Source: Membranipora membranacea
Lineage: Eukaryota; Bryozoa; Gymnolaemata; Cheilostomatida; Membraniporidae
Assembly: GCA_914767715.1 (NCBI GenBank)
Contig: OU612069.1
Location: 20,951,387 to 21,015,386, forward strand
Reading direction: 5' to 3'
DNA: 64,000 nucleotides
Made by a program: the position numbers and the translations under genes. The notes under the pieces are model-generated. The model saw only the letters and a program-made list of their open reading frames with translations. It was not told the DNA's origin and made no database searches. Below are positions 12,471-25,700 of the stretch, one piece after another. Within the stretch, counting starts at the first letter, position 1; every line of letters starts with the position of its first letter.

Positions 12471-13803
12471 AAGAATGCTAGCTCAATCCAGAACGTTCGG
12501 AGCGTACCCCTCAAATGTAAAAAACGTTATAACGCAGTAGGGAAATCAGGAGCAATCCTTATCATGAGTAGTAGTTCTTGTCTTTATATGCCTAATAACG
12601 CTGTTGCCACTGTTATATATACACCATTAAATTCACGTCAATGGTTGTTTCTGATACAAAAATGACACGGTGTCTACAGACAAAGTTTAAAGCACTGCAT
12701 CAGAAAGGAAGCATAGCCAATGACAGTGCGTTGCTGTAGACTGTAGAGTGCTATCTTTTGATTAGCTATTTGTATACATTGTATGCATTCAAACACGCCT
12801 GGATGATAAAAGATTACCAGAAAAGCACAGGCAATTACATCCGTGTACATAGCTTTTCAATTATTAAATTTGGTCTCAATGACAATTTTTAAGACCGGAT
12901 CTCATAGAAATTAGAACTTTTCACATGAAAAACAACCAAATCTAGTTATTAATTTTTAACTCAGAAAACCCAAATAACATAGATTACTATTAAATCTGCC
13001 TAAAATTGAACTATCAAAGCAGTTTCTTTTACTTTAACTGTATGTCTATTTGACCTCCCTATATAAGAGGCAGGTGCAGCATCGGAGATTTTGAGAAACT
13101 CCCCATGTTAATTTCCCACCTAAGCACAGGGGGCTTGTGTAGGGGAGATTCTTGAAACTTTAAAACCTGAATTTGGGAAGCTTCGTTATTTCAAATCTTC
13201 GATTTGTTGAAACTACACTATGCTTAGGTACCATAAAGGAGTAAAGTATTCACAGGGGGAAAATTTCACCGTTTCAAAGAGGCTTAATTTGATCAGATTT
13301 AAAGCTAGCTAGTATTTACCCACCCATTACTTTATACTTCTCAGCTAGCATAAAGATTTAGTGCTACCCAACATAAAGTCACCCCACGCTATATGAACTA
13401 AACTCTAGCTAACAATTACTCTAAGCTACATACTTTGCGCTGATGACATTTTTTGACCAGTTCAAGAATTTTCCAGCCAGGAAACCTTTTAAGTTGCAAT
13501 ATAAATATTAATTTCTATTAATCATTAAGTAATCAAAAAATTAGTGATTAAGTTATTTTTATGTATATAATGAATACTTGATGTTCAAATTGCAATAAAA
13601 TAAAAACTATGTGTCAGACATTGAAACGAATTCCATATCTGGAATAGCATCATTAGCTTTATTTTGCCAAACGATGGGTTTGCACAAATAGTGTACAGAA
13701 CTATACTATACAGAATACAAAAAGAACAAGTTCCTCCCCTTTTAAGATAGAGCCGAATTATATTAATTGCGTCACTGTCAGCGATCACTGATAAGTACTC
13801 ATG

Positions 13804-13855
13804 TAGTCTGAGCCCCCCAGACTTTTGCCCCTCGTTCGACGGCCCACCGGGCGAG
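13804..13855 (+). repeat. C-rich short dispersed repeat, copy 2
   Basis: Starts TAGTCTGAGC, then AGACTTTTGCCCC, then CGACGGCCCACCGGGCGAG. It is the best preserved copy of this five-member family. Confidence 0.65.
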
Positions 13856-13944
13856 AGAAACTCATGATGATACCCCATTGATTACAGAGTACACGAGTAC
13901 TGAGTACACAAGACGGGCCAGAGTTAAGAAAAAATAATAGGGGA

Positions 13945-14150
13945 GGCCAAAGTCCGAGACGAGTCCAAAGATTCACCAGGAGGGGTGCTGTTAATTTCTC
14001 TCTAAGCAATTTAAGGCATATAATACGCAAATGGGAATCCCAGAAGAGCTGATTCTGAAATGGATTATTCAATTATAGTGTTTTAGGCCGCTCAATTTAG
14101 CTTTCTAGGGGAGGTAGCGCCTTCCTGCCCTGCCTCCTCTTGAACCACAG
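13945..14150 (-). repeat. Dispersed repeat R, minus-strand copy
   Basis: About 200 bp that match 48150-48365 in the opposite orientation. Shared blocks include CTCCCCTA, GGCCTAAAA, CACTATAATTGAA and TTATATGCCT in the same order. Type unknown; no tRNA-like promoter or terminal inverted repeat was seen. Confidence 0.65.
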
Positions 14151-15330
14151 GCCTGCAAGTACACTAGTGTTACCTGGAAAATGGCCTTGAAAGTGGCCTG
14201 ATCGAGTGACATCAGTGTAGTATGGCTTTGGTCGTGTTAACTGTTACTTATATACTCGGTATGCCTCTTGAATTTTTTTCCGGAGTAAAGCTATGTCATC
14301 CAAAGATTTCCATGAAATAACTGCATTGAATTATAAATGCACCTTGTACTTTACATTACATACTTCCTCATGTTGGAATTTAAGGACCGAGTGGTTTTAG
14401 CCTTTTTGCTAGCAAGATGGCCAAAGAGGCTTTTGATCAGAATGAGTGAAACTTGATGCAAAAAATTATCGCCTCCACGAAGTCCATGCTCACCTGGTTT
14501 TTCACTTAGGTAAATTAGTCGCGAAGAGTACACTCAGAATGTATATAGTGGGCAATTTGGGTACGGGACCCTTAGCAGGTCACTAATTCAGCTAGGAGTG
14601 ATTTTCATTGAAGAATCCCCCCGAAAAAGAATAGAATTTGAAAAGGTTCGAGAGCACAAAGGCACAGCCTATCAATAAACTCTCGCTCCTAGGATGGTGC
14701 ACACTGCTCAGCCATCACACAGTGATTTTAGGTTGCCTTTCCCACAAACACTCCAAATTTTATCATTAGCCTCGGGTCCTCCAATATTTATCATTAGCCT
14801 CATGCTCTCATTATTGAGAAATGACGAGGGGATCACTCATGAACGTAGATTAATGTTACTGCAATCAATATCTTTTGGACTAATATTTTGTGAGGGGTCA
14901 ATAAGTGAAGGGGCATGACTTGTTTGTTGTACATGAGGGAAGCTATATTATGTTTGGTCCATGAGTTTGGAAAGAAAACTCATTTTCAGACTTCTATCAT
15001 AATTTGAGGTTATTGATTGATTGATGATTATTGTTGGCTAAAACTATAACATTTAGCTGCTAATTTCTATTGTCATAGATCACAAACCATTATTGCAATT
15101 TGCTGCACTTCACAAACAGATATTTGTAATCAAGAGCAGTGTGCAGTGCTGCTTGCACTGCCGTCGGTCGGTCCGTTGATGCTTGGTGTTTAGGCAGCAG
15201 ATGCTGATACTAAAATTGTTTCTATTGTTTTATTGTTTGTTGCTTTTAATTATGTGAATGTTGTAATGAATGTAGATAGCTAGTGGGCCTAACCTGGAGA
15301 GGTGCACTGGGCTAGAGTTTACTTTGGGTG

Positions 15331-15393
15331 TAGTCTGAGCTACCCAGACTTTTAGCCCCCCCCCCCCCCCGCCAGATAGCCCCCCCCCCTCGG
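15331..15393 (+). repeat. C-rich short dispersed repeat, copy 3
   Basis: TAGTCTGAGCTACCCAGACT is followed by two long C runs. Same head as the copies at 13804 and 40701. Confidence 0.6.
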
Positions 15394-16634
15394 TTAGCAA
15401 GCACTAATCTTGGCTTGCTGATGTGGGAGCCTATATAAAGTAAAGAGTGTGAGGTAAATGTTAGCTAGCCTTGAAATTAACTATTGCAAGCTTTTGCAAA
15501 AAGGTGAGCTTTTCCTAAGCTAGGGTAATAATGACATCTTGGTATAGTCGTGTTGCTGATGCCTCACGGTGTATCACATGCATGACCTCTGTTCTTTGAA
15601 CAGGCATTGTTGTCATTTCTCATTGGATTATTTTTTTATCATCTATTATAAACGTTATAACTATTTAAATTTACAAGCGAATATTTACCTAATCTCAGGG
15701 TAGAGCACTCCAGTAGTTTTTGGCCAACTGTGTTGGTAATACAATATTTTGGATTTTACACAAAAACACAATCTATGAGCTGGGAGCTTGGGAAAAAACG
15801 CCATGCTATGTGCATTTAATAAGACTGTTAAGAATTTATTGAGAAATTGAAACAATGAAGATCGTCGTCTTCTCATGAGACAAGAGGAGCCGACTCCTAT
15901 ACTAGAATTAGAGCCAACAACCCAACAGGAGGTCTCAATCTAGAACTCCCTACCTCCTGCAAGCCTGATATGAGAAGCTATCAATGGGAAGAAGAAAATG
16001 GGTAAGCAAACAAAATTCAACATGAATAGGTGAAGTGAGACTGAATTTTCCTGTTTTAAAAAATTAGTAATGTTTGAACTTATGGTATTTTATATTACGA
16101 TAGGTATGACACATGTCATTCAGGAATAGTATTGACAAACAGAGGTTGAACTAAGCCCATCATTCCAGGATATCTCGGCTTTTATTGTCCAGTTAAAAAA
16201 CCTTTCACCCATGAGTTGGTGAATCAGCTTTTTTATAGGCGACGCTGTAGAGTTGCCTTGAAGCGTGCATGTGGACTGGAAAGAATTATTACCTGGACAA
16301 ACTGCCTCCTGACCTTGACGCAATCTTCAGGAGTCGAACACGAGGTCTTTGGTACGAAATACCCCACGTTTAACCCATTTAATTATGCCTGCTTCCATCT
16401 GAACAATATCTCTAGTGATGGGTGACCAAGTATTTTTACTGTAATATCATGTACTAATTTATGTTTCTTTACAAGATTGTTGTCTTCTCATGAGATAAAA
16501 GGAGACGACTCCATTACTTAAATTGCTGCCGACAGGCGGTCTATAGACATAATATGCTGATAATTATTAATACTGATGCTAAATTGCCTCTTTGGCCATC
16601 CTATTTTATCTTATGTGTCAATTTTTTTGGTTTA

Positions 16635-16910
16635 TAACAGTCAAGACATGCGACAGGCAGGTGATAGCACTGAGTGCCCCCCCCCCTTCAGCATGCAAGT
16701 GTTTGAAGGTCATGAGTTTGAATCTCACGGCAGTCCATCGACTACTCGGGTTCGGTTGGCCCCAAGGTGTGCTCCGACCCGCCTGCAAACAGAGAGCAAC
16801 CTGGCTCAGAAAATGAGGCCAAATCAATATTTCGCTGCCTTTGCTTCGGAATGTAGTGTGTGAGATGTCAACCTGATGTAGTCAACCGGTTTGTAAAATC
16901 GAGAAAAAAT
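16635..16910 (+). mobile_element. tRNA-derived SINE, copy 2 (degenerate head)
   Basis: The body is similar to the SINE at 33528-33799: both share GACTACT(C/G)GG, GGTGTGCTCCGA, CTGCAAAC and GAGAGCAAC in order. A B-box-like GAGTTTGAATCTC lies about 16730. The A-box head is eroded and carries a C run. The tail ends in an A-rich stretch near 16905. Confidence 0.6.
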
Positions 16911-17864
16911 AAAGCAAACTAATATGGATCTATCTCCCTTGCTAGCATGCTATGAGGACTCCATATATAACCTATTGGATCAACTGCTTAAAGTTTGGTC
17001 AGTAATGTAAGTGATCATTAACAGGTTGATAATAAAGCTTTGGATTTTTATCTTATGCAAACAAAGAGCAGCATAACCTTGAGAGGACTTATACTAATAC
17101 CACAGGCCATAACTGTAAGTGTAATAATAGACAAACCATGATAAGAAATAAGTTTCTCATGATTCTAACATTTGCGTAAGCGCCATAAAGGCTACGCCTC
17201 TGTTATGACTATGTTTGTAATAAGTACCACTGCAGTGATAAGCCTTATTACGAGCACTCATGAACGCCATAAAACAAAGTTTATGATCTTAATCTAAATT
17301 GTAAAATTTTGTCTCCAAATACCTCTTTTGATATGGATAGGTTGACTTGCAGTTGTAGCGAAATATATTTGTTTTGGTAATTGTGTTGAAACAGGAAATC
17401 ATTTCACTAGCTATACGCAATGTTACTAAGAGTGTGAATAAAGTGTGTACTAAAAAAATAAGAACTTATAAAGATTGCAACGAGCAGGAAAGTCATACAA
17501 GAAATTATTTTGAGGAAAAAAAATTAATCCTTACGCTAAGAAACATGGATATGGCAAACAGGGTGTATCACAAGATGCAGCTATCACCTATAGCAGTAAG
17601 TTTTATTCGATCTGTCGGAATTAAGAGTTGCTGCCCCTGGAGCCAACGATAATAACGTCTATTAGTAGTATGTGCGGGTAAATCGGATCAAACTTCTAGC
17701 AGGAAAAATTAGTTATAAGATCACGATTCGAAATGGCTACTTCAAACTGATACATAATGACAACTGTTAAGTTTAATGGCACTTTTGTAAATAAGTTCAG
17801 GTTACGCCTTACACCCTCCCAGCTTACAGTTGAGGAAAGTGTTGGCTCAATCTATTACATCCAT

Positions 17865-18078
17865 TGGCTAAGATCAAAGTGTCACTGTCAATGGCCGATT
17901 AGTGCCTGTTTCAGTTTCTGGCAGCTTGCTGGACACTCACGATTAGGAGGTCCACCATGGCCTCACCTCTAGGATGCATTCTAGTTTACTAGGATGTATC
18001 ACACTCTCAGTACGAGGACTCCAGGCAACTTGCGTCCCTCTTTAAGGCAGCCCCCCTCTGTTTTGTCATAAACAGGGC
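17865..18078 (+). mobile_element. Non-autonomous insert element X, copy 1
   Basis: About 214 bp, similar along their length to 43804-44020 and, with an internal deletion, to 42346-42493. Shared blocks include TCAAAGTGTCACTG, GGCAGCTTGCTG, GGATG(C/T)AT near the middle and GTCATAAACAG at the end. One array unit lacks it, so it behaves as an insertion. Confidence 0.6.
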
Positions 18079-18217
18079 CATAGAGTTAACTCTATGATTA
18101 AATCGCACTGATACATCCATATGTAGAAGTTGTCTACACACTATTCATATAACAATATGGACGTTTAAAAAGCTAAAACATTATCAAAATTATAGCAGTA
18201 AGCAGTATATGCAGCTT

Positions 18218-20270
18218 CTATGGATGCAGGTGAACGACAATCGCAGCCAATACAACCCATACTGCAGATTTCATGCTCTCGCCTCCTGAGTAGACCACTA
18301 CAAACAAATTGATACATGAATTATTCATCAGACAAATACATTTTTAATCTCCCCCATCACTGTACACACATGTCTCTGTGTGATCTCATTACTTTTTGGC
18401 GCTTGTTTCAAAAAAACTTTATGCATCAGACAAAATTATAGCAATTAAAACATCTGCTGCTAATTGAATTGGTTCAAAAGACGTAGCCTACCACGTTATA
18501 TGCCCTAGATGAGTCAATGTTATAGTGAAAGTTTAGTTTAGCTGGTCTTGGGGCGGCTCAATGATACCAAGCAGAGACTAGGTGGGTTTCTGCATAAAGT
18601 GAAGACTATAAGGTGCACTGTGACTAAATTTTAGCTACCTTTAAATTTAGCTATTTAATGTGCGAAATGGTATAATTTTCCTCCTTCGTATACTGTACTC
18701 TCTTAGAGTAATTCTTATTAAAAAAATCAACTTGACAACCTAAACTACACCTAGTTTAAGCTGTGCCAGGATAGCTGGTCATATCATTACATTATCAACC
18801 ACTCTCCCAAAAATGGTTGATAATTTGATGCAAAAGTTTGAGTGCTAGAACTATACTACACCAGACACAACCCATTATAGCTACAAATACGCTCCTAATA
18901 TACAGGATAAGCTTGAGGTCTAATAACGTACGTAATTCCACTTACCTTTAGGCCTATAGCTCTGTACATTGAGTACGAAGTCAAAGCTTCTGCTGTTCGT
19001 AGGATTGTCAAGTCTGATCGTGACATATCCATTGGTAGATGTGAGGTAGGGGGCACTCGGAGGTGGTGTCACTTTTGTGTTGGTGCAGTTGTATGTGTAC
19101 TGTAAAACATAATGATAAATATAACAATGATATAATAATAATGATAATAAATAGTAATAGATAATATGAATAAATAAATAATAGGTCTAATGTTAATTGA
19201 TCATTGTTTTTTTACATTTCTATTCATGGATCACTTTTATGTTCTGATGTGACAGATTTTAAGGGTTTTGGTATAACCAGCCTATATAACTTCATATGAA
19301 TATTTAGGATTGAATGCTTATCATCAGTACATCTGGCGTCCTTTATATATTTATAATACTAATTTTGCTCTACTGACTTAAGAAAAATCTTTAGTGTTTT
19401 ATATCAACAAATTTCAAAAGAAATTTGTAAATTCATGACAGTCAACAACAGCTGCGTTTAATCATAATCTATGAATCATCACAGTCGCATCATAATGTCA
19501 TCTCAAAAGAACCAACAACAATCTTATACCTAACAACAACCAAGTACTATACATCATGTTTGCTCTAATCGGCTGTTTTTGGAGTTGCTCCCCTTGAGCT
19601 GCCCTTGGCAAATCTGTAAAACCGGAGGGACCCTCCCCTTATTACAAGCAATTTTTATTAAACTTTAACTATCCAATAACCATATTTTTCTCGGTGATGT
19701 ACTTACAGCTGGCTTTCCAAATGCTCTCGATCCTTTGTAGATTTCAATTTTCACCTTGCAATCCATTATACTCAGTTTGGAAAATTTGAATTGCAATCTT
19801 TCAGACGAATAGCTGTCAAAGCTCATGGAGCAGGAACCTGTCGGCGCTGCCAACGGCAGCAGGCTCCATGCTCTCACATTGGCTTCTTTGTTAGAAAGTT
19901 CAAACTTGTGCGTCATCGGATAAGCTCGCGAGCAATGTGACGAAGAACCCATGTAGAAATTCACTATACTTGTTGTTTTCGGTTTGAATGACTTTCTGGT
20001 TGTTTTTGGTTTGATTGACTTTCTAGTTGTCTTGGGCTTGACTGTGATCGGACGTCTTGGAGTGGTATTCCTATTTGATGGCGGACGTATTGTCCTTAGC
20101 GGGGTGCTGTTCCTATTTGATGGTGACCTCCGTGTGGTCCTGATAGTGTTTCTCCTGGCTGTTACAGGCCTCTGTGTTACCCTCCTGGGTGGGCGCGTCT
20201 TCCTACTGGTTGTATAGACCACACACATGGCTAGTATCACAATAGCCAAAAAGATTACAAGACGAGCCAT
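18218..20270 (-). CDS. Secreted, probably GPI-anchored CUB-like domain protein with Thr/Arg/Pro-rich stalk
   Basis: Three exons (minus): 19707-20270, 18946-19099 and 18218-18285. GT-AG borders and phases 0 and 1 agree, giving 261 residues. Residues 1-22 are a signal peptide (MARLVIFLAIVILAMCVVYT). Residues 23-100 are rich in Arg, Thr and Pro, with short repeats SNRN(S/T)TP and three KPKTTRKS-like units. Residues 105-239 look like a CUB-type beta-sandwich: ARAWSLLPLAAPTGSCSMSF, MDCKVKIEIYKGSRAFGKPA, a later YNC, then SFDFVLNVQSY. The last 22 residues (GGESMKSAVWVV and onward) are small, then hydrophobic, with no basic tail, as in a GPI signal; a short membrane anchor is the alternative. The domain call rests on pattern only and no close relative is recognised. 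Likely at the cell surface or in the matrix. Confidence 0.72.
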
Positions 20271-21268
20271 GCTTCAGCCTACTCCCGTAACCAATTATTT
20301 GAAAACTGGTTCAAAATGCTCACACACACACACAGTGATATTTATAGCCCCTTTACACTTGATACTTATGAGAGTAGCGGATGTTGACCCTCCCTGCTAT
20401 GTAACTGATAAGAATACGAGTACCCATGTGGGATGATGCACAGATGCTTTGTTGAGTTACCAGTTCTCCTTGTCGCCTCAACACACACCCCTCCCCCCCA
20501 CCCCCTCCGTCTCAGCCCACACTACGTTTATGACAGCGACAAAATGCTAAACTTTGAGATAAGGGTAATAGTTTGTGGTTTTACAGCGTTTCATTCAGTA
20601 CAGATAACAATTGCCAAGCTTGTGGGAGACTCCATTAAAGTGGATTACCAAGAAAACTAAATACAAGGTAACACTGGTCAACGATTGCCCTAATGATCAC
20701 ATAAACATAACTCAACTTTTCCTGGTATTTTGATTTTGAAATCCAAATCAGTATGTTCAGGTATGAATTGTCCCAATGATATATTGAAGAAAAAATTTCC
20801 GCAGTAAAGAATTTAATGATTGTACATAGCATCTATTAAGCCCCCCTGCTTTAAAAAATAAGATGTGAAAGGTAAACAAAAGTTTGGCAGATAGTGTGAG
20901 GCTAGTGATACAGGAAGCCTAATATTGTATAAATAATACACAACCATCAAGACGAGCCAGATAGCACCTACTGGAGATCAGACAGGCCCGCTGCCAGCTG
21001 CCTGACTTGACTACCAACCTTTCTTTTTCCCATGTGCTCGTATCCGTAGAGGAGTGGTTCTATCCCCCTAACCATCTTCTTCGGAGCAGCATCATTACCC
21101 TTTTTTGGTTCAAGCACCTGGGCGACCTGGGTGGAGCAATCATACACACAAGGAGTGGAGAATGTGCATATTAAAGACACCGATGTAACGTATCTTACGG
21201 CCTGGCGAAAAACATGCTTTTTGAGACACATGTACATCTATATAAATAATAGTTATTTTTTAACATAG

Positions 21269-21515
21269 TTTTTGATTGATTGATTTATTAGCTATCACAA
21301 ACATTAAATGTTGCGAAAAATGGATGCATATACTTTGTCATAATAAGAGCTTGCTACCAGTGCATGGAACTATGGCAACATCACTACTTTGACAAGCAGA
21401 GTGTACCAGCAACAGTTGGTGATAGTAAAATAATCAATCAATCAATCAAATAATCAATCAATCAATCAGTCAGTCAGTCAGTCAGGCAGTCAGTCAGTCG
21501 ATCAATCAACTACTA
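21269..21515. mobile_element. Inverted pair of LINE 3' ends with (GATT)n and (AATC)n tails
   Basis: The left half reads GATTGATTGATTTATT, then CTATCACAAACATTAAATGT. This resembles the 3' end of the L2-type LINE at 3668 (GGTTTATTTTGTCACAAACAT). The right half ends in (AATC)n and (AGTC)n; read on the minus strand it shows a similar GATTGATTGATT, then CTATCACCAAC. So two 3' termini point outward from a short centre of about 150 bp. Confidence 0.6.
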
Positions 21516-22592
21516 CTGTAAAATTGCAGTGTGCTCTGTGGATGATCAGCTAGTGCGTAGCAGTGTTTTTTTGTGAAGATACACTACATCTTTACTGATA
21601 TCTTTTTAACCAAACAGCCAATCAGATCATAGCCAACAAATTGTGCGGTAGGTGACTTGAGGCAATACAATTTTCAAATAAATCAGAGGCTGGCATTATG
21701 GGGAGATACACGTTTTGCTAGTTTTCCTGAGAAGCTGGTTTAGATAAAGTTTAGACCTGTTTGGAGTTGTTTCCCTTTTAAAAGTGTTTGGGAGCAACTC
21801 CAGATAATATTGGTTAGCTCTGCAGTGACTATCAGCAGGGAGGATGGGAGGGATCTCTATCCATACTCAACAGCTCTCAACTTGTCAACATAGATAAAAA
21901 CTTGAATGGCTAAACTCTAGGTTGTAACCTTGGGATTTTGTGATTACATTTTTTATCTTAAGCTAATCAGCAAGTAGAGGTAGACTTACAGCAAGCATCG
22001 TCACTCAACACAGAATTTGTCAACAGCTGCTGTAATTCTTTTTCAGAAAAAGTAAAACTTTTCTCAAATTTAGCAGTTGCTTGTCCAATAATCACCTCCT
22101 GACCTCACCGTTATCTCATTGGTTACTCTCAGGTTGCGAAATTATAAACTTATAATCACCCTCCCCGCTTACACATGCCACTAACTACTCCACAGCTTAA
22201 AGGAGCACCCCTTGGTAAATCCTTCTGACGCCCATGACTGTCAGACAAAAAGCGGCAGAAATTAATTCATCTTACACTCAGACATGGCAACTGCCCTCAG
22301 AGAGAACGTTATGACAGTTAAGAAATGCGCTACCTCCGCAGAATCAATATGTAGACAACTCCAAATATAGGCAGTTGAAAAAAATTCACATTAATTGGCA
22401 GTTTCCAATCGACAGCTCGTTTGCCATGGAAGACATACTACGACATATTTGTTAGTTTATCCGTTTGATAGTCAAATGACAAGAGATACAACCCGGTTTA
22501 GCAATTGAATTGGTTGAAAGTAGTGTGGCAATTGCACATTTCTATCACAAGTTCAAATCGCAACATTTTGTTCTAAATTGAATAACACAGAT

Positions 22593-22598
22593 TTTATT
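22593..22598 (-). terminator. Candidate poly(A) signal of the collagen gene
   Basis: The minus strand reads AATAAA about 140 bases past the stop codon at 22737. Distance and orientation fit, but the sequence is common by chance in such AT-rich DNA. Confidence 0.4.
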
Positions 22599-22736
22599 TT
22601 AGCTTCAGATGACATAAAGGAATTAGTTTGACATATCAGATATTGGAGGCTCAAATAAGTTGGCAGCATATAAATATTTGAAGCTGAACATTAACTATTG
22701 TAACAAGAAATAGACAGTCATTGAAGAGCTCAGTGA

Positions 22737-25700
22737 TTATTTAGTGCAGACGACACAGGTCAGCTGTTTATCGCTGCTATAATAAGTACAATCTCCGATA
22801 GTTCCGTCACCGCTGCAGTCGGGTTTGATAAAGTAAAAAAGTGCACCATCTGTATTGGAGCTAGAGCCTGAGAACGAGATAGCCTCTGGGCTCTGATCAA
22901 CACACTCGAATGTGGTGGCTTGTTCGTTATAGAGTCCTGACATCAAATAACCTGTTAAACACAGAATAAAAAGCTGACAATAAATGGCACATAATTTCAG
23001 ACAAACACACTTAGGGGAAATTACATGAATAAAAAGAAAATTAGCTTAGTACACCAGATTTGATTTTGAAATATTCAGTTCCACACACATAGTTCTGAGT
23101 TTTATCCCAACAAGGTTTTTGCAATAACAGTACAGTACATACAAATCCACACACCAAACCCCTCACACTGAACCCAGCTCACATCACGACCCATTGTAGA
23201 AGAGGCAGAGTGGGGAGGAGGTCACACCCAAAGCGGCTGGCCACCACTCTGTGGGAGCATTGGCTTGCTCCTTACTCTTTCTGGTGCCTTGGAGACAGAG
23301 AGGCAAGAAGGTCACACCCAAGCGGCTGGCCATCTCTCTGTGTGTCATTGGTTTGACTCTCACTCCTTTTATTGAAAAATCGACGAAAACAGACAAACTT
23401 TAACAACTGGAACAAGATGACATCACAACATAACCAAACAACCGATATGGACAATGCCAACCTGACTGACGACATGAGTCTCTATCTATGTGGCGCGTGT
23501 CAAACCCCCGTAGAAGATGACCACGAAGCAGTACTCTGTGGAAACTGTGAAACCTGGTTTCATATATGCTGCCAAGGCATACCCTCAAAAGAGTATTCTA
23601 GGCTAAACAGCAGCAGCAGTATAATCTGGGCATGTATCAACTGCCACTCACAAAATTACAGCCATGTTAGTCCAGGGAAGACATACGAAAACTATTCTTG
23701 CCTCAATATCACCAACTTAGACGACACCGACGATTATGATTTAAGCATTGACTCTCTTGAAAGCAATGCACTACCAAAGCATGAATCTTCGCCGAAAATC
23801 ACAAAAAAACGACGAAACAAGGTCAGACCTCTGAAAATACTGAATGTCAAATGCCAATCCATTCCATCAAAAGTTGGTGCATGGCGCCCACTTCTCAACA
23901 AACATGAACCTGATGTTGTGGTGGTAACAGAGACCTGGCTTAACTCGACTATTCATGATGCTGAACTAGAGGCAGATGATTTTGTAATCTACAGACGAGA
24001 CCGAGAAAGATCGACAGGCGGAGGAGTTCTTATCGCAGTTCATAACAGTATCAACTCAACTGAGATAAAAATGCAGAGACTGTCTGGGCAAAGCTCATCC
24101 TTACGAGCCAACAAAACATCACCATTGGGGCCTGCTATCGCCCAAATGTTGCTGACAATACAACTACACCTACATTGAAGAAGATCATTGAGACAATGCT
24201 TGACAAACAACACCGCAACATTATCCTCGCCGGCGATTTCAACTACCCTGGTTGGAACTGGAGCGACATGACACTGAAACCATCATGCCAGCCTTTCAAT
24301 CTTCATGAAGATTTCAGGACTTTTCTCAACGAAAATGGTCTTGTGCAAGAAGTAAAACAGCCAACCAGAGATGCCAACACTCTAGACCTGATCGCAACAA
24401 ACATTCACGAGCGAGGTATAAAAACTGAAGTACTACCAGGCAGCAGCTGTGTTCTCACAGAAATCTCAATGAGGATAAATCGTAGGAAGCAGACGCCACA
24501 CAAAATCTGGCTATATAAACGAGCTGACTGGCAAGGGCTGAGCGATCATATCCAATCAGAACTCAAGGAGATAGACAACAACCCGACAGTGGAAGACACC
24601 TGAAAAATGATTAAGACCAGTATTGAGAAAGGCATTGTAAAATATATCCCATCCAAAATCTCGTAAAAACGGAAATCTCTACCATACATTAGTGCTGACC
24701 TGGAACGGAAAATGAACACACGAGATAGACTAGAATCAAATAGCAAGAAGAAGAGCGGATCAAAAATCGAGCAGCGATACAAACAGCTGAAGAGAGAATG
24801 CCAGCGTCAACTCCGGCATGAACACTACCGATATGTGGAAAACCTTCTAACAGATGATGGAAGTCAAGATCATATCAGCAAGAAATTCTGGTCATATCTT
24901 AAACACAAGCGGGGCGACATCTGTGGTATCAGAACCCTACGTAAAGGTAACCATCTGGTGACAAAACCGATAGAAAAAGCAGAAGTACTAAACAGGCAGT
25001 TCCAGTCAGTCTTCTCAACACCAACCGAAGAACCACTACCATACACAGATGAAAGTCACATCACAGTTGCAGCCGAAGGCGTCAGGGCACAACTTCAGAG
25101 GCTATACCCATACAAAGCCGTGGGACCTGACAATATCAGCCCACGTGTACTCAAGGAACTTGCAACGTTCTCTCTCAACCTCTCGCTGCACTACTCCAAA
25201 AATCACTAGACAATGCCACTGTCCCTGAAGACTGGAAGAGAGCCCGTGTGACTCCCCTCGACAAGAAGGGTGATAAATACCTCCCCTCAAACTATCGACC
25301 TATTAGCTTGACTTGTGTTACCTGCAAAGTGATGGAACACATCGTGACTAGTCAGATGACCCGCCACTTGGAGGAAAACAAGCGACTCTGCAATCACAAG
25401 CATGGTTTCCGCAAATACAGGAGCTGTGAAACACAGCTCACAGAGCTGATGTGTGATATCTCCCAGAAAATTGACGAAGGAAAGGAGGTTGACGCAATCT
25501 TTCTTGACTTCAGCAAAGCTTTCGACAAGGTCGATCACATGAAGCTACTGTATAAACTCGACAAGATTGGTGTCAACAGGCAAGTCAGAAACTGGGTACA
25601 GAGTCTCTTAGTAGGTCGCTCACAAACTGTTGCTGTTGATAGTTTTGATTCTAACTCATGTCCAGTCACATCTGGTGTACCACAAGGTTCAGTCATCGGT

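Larger units (their letters stand above)
12471..18217. other. Intergenic region, repeats only
   Basis: Between the first exon of the SLC18-like gene and the last exon of the CUB-like gene. I found no reading frame with splice sites or family similarity. It holds copies of four dispersed repeat families, listed separately, and C-rich runs near 15358-15390. The first few hundred bases above 12470 should contain the transporter promoter, but no core element could be picked out. Confidence 0.6.
20271..22736. other. Intergenic region between CUB-like and collagen genes
   Basis: No coding exon was found. It should hold the promoter of the CUB-like gene just above 20270 (no clear core element seen) and the 3' UTR of the collagen gene just below 22737. 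It includes an inverted pair of LINE 3' ends at 21269-21515. Confidence 0.5.

Noticed and set aside
13785-14072. Overlapping 95- and 97-codon minus-strand ORFs
   Set aside because: They run across repeat R and a C-rich repeat copy, so they are chance frames in repeats.
16576-16863. Three ORFs of 69-95 codons on both strands
   Set aside because: All lie in a SINE copy; openness on both strands reflects composition.
21420-21515. Possible CRISPR-like repeat array from AATC/AGTC units
   Set aside because: 4-bp simple repeat in animal DNA, with no spacers.
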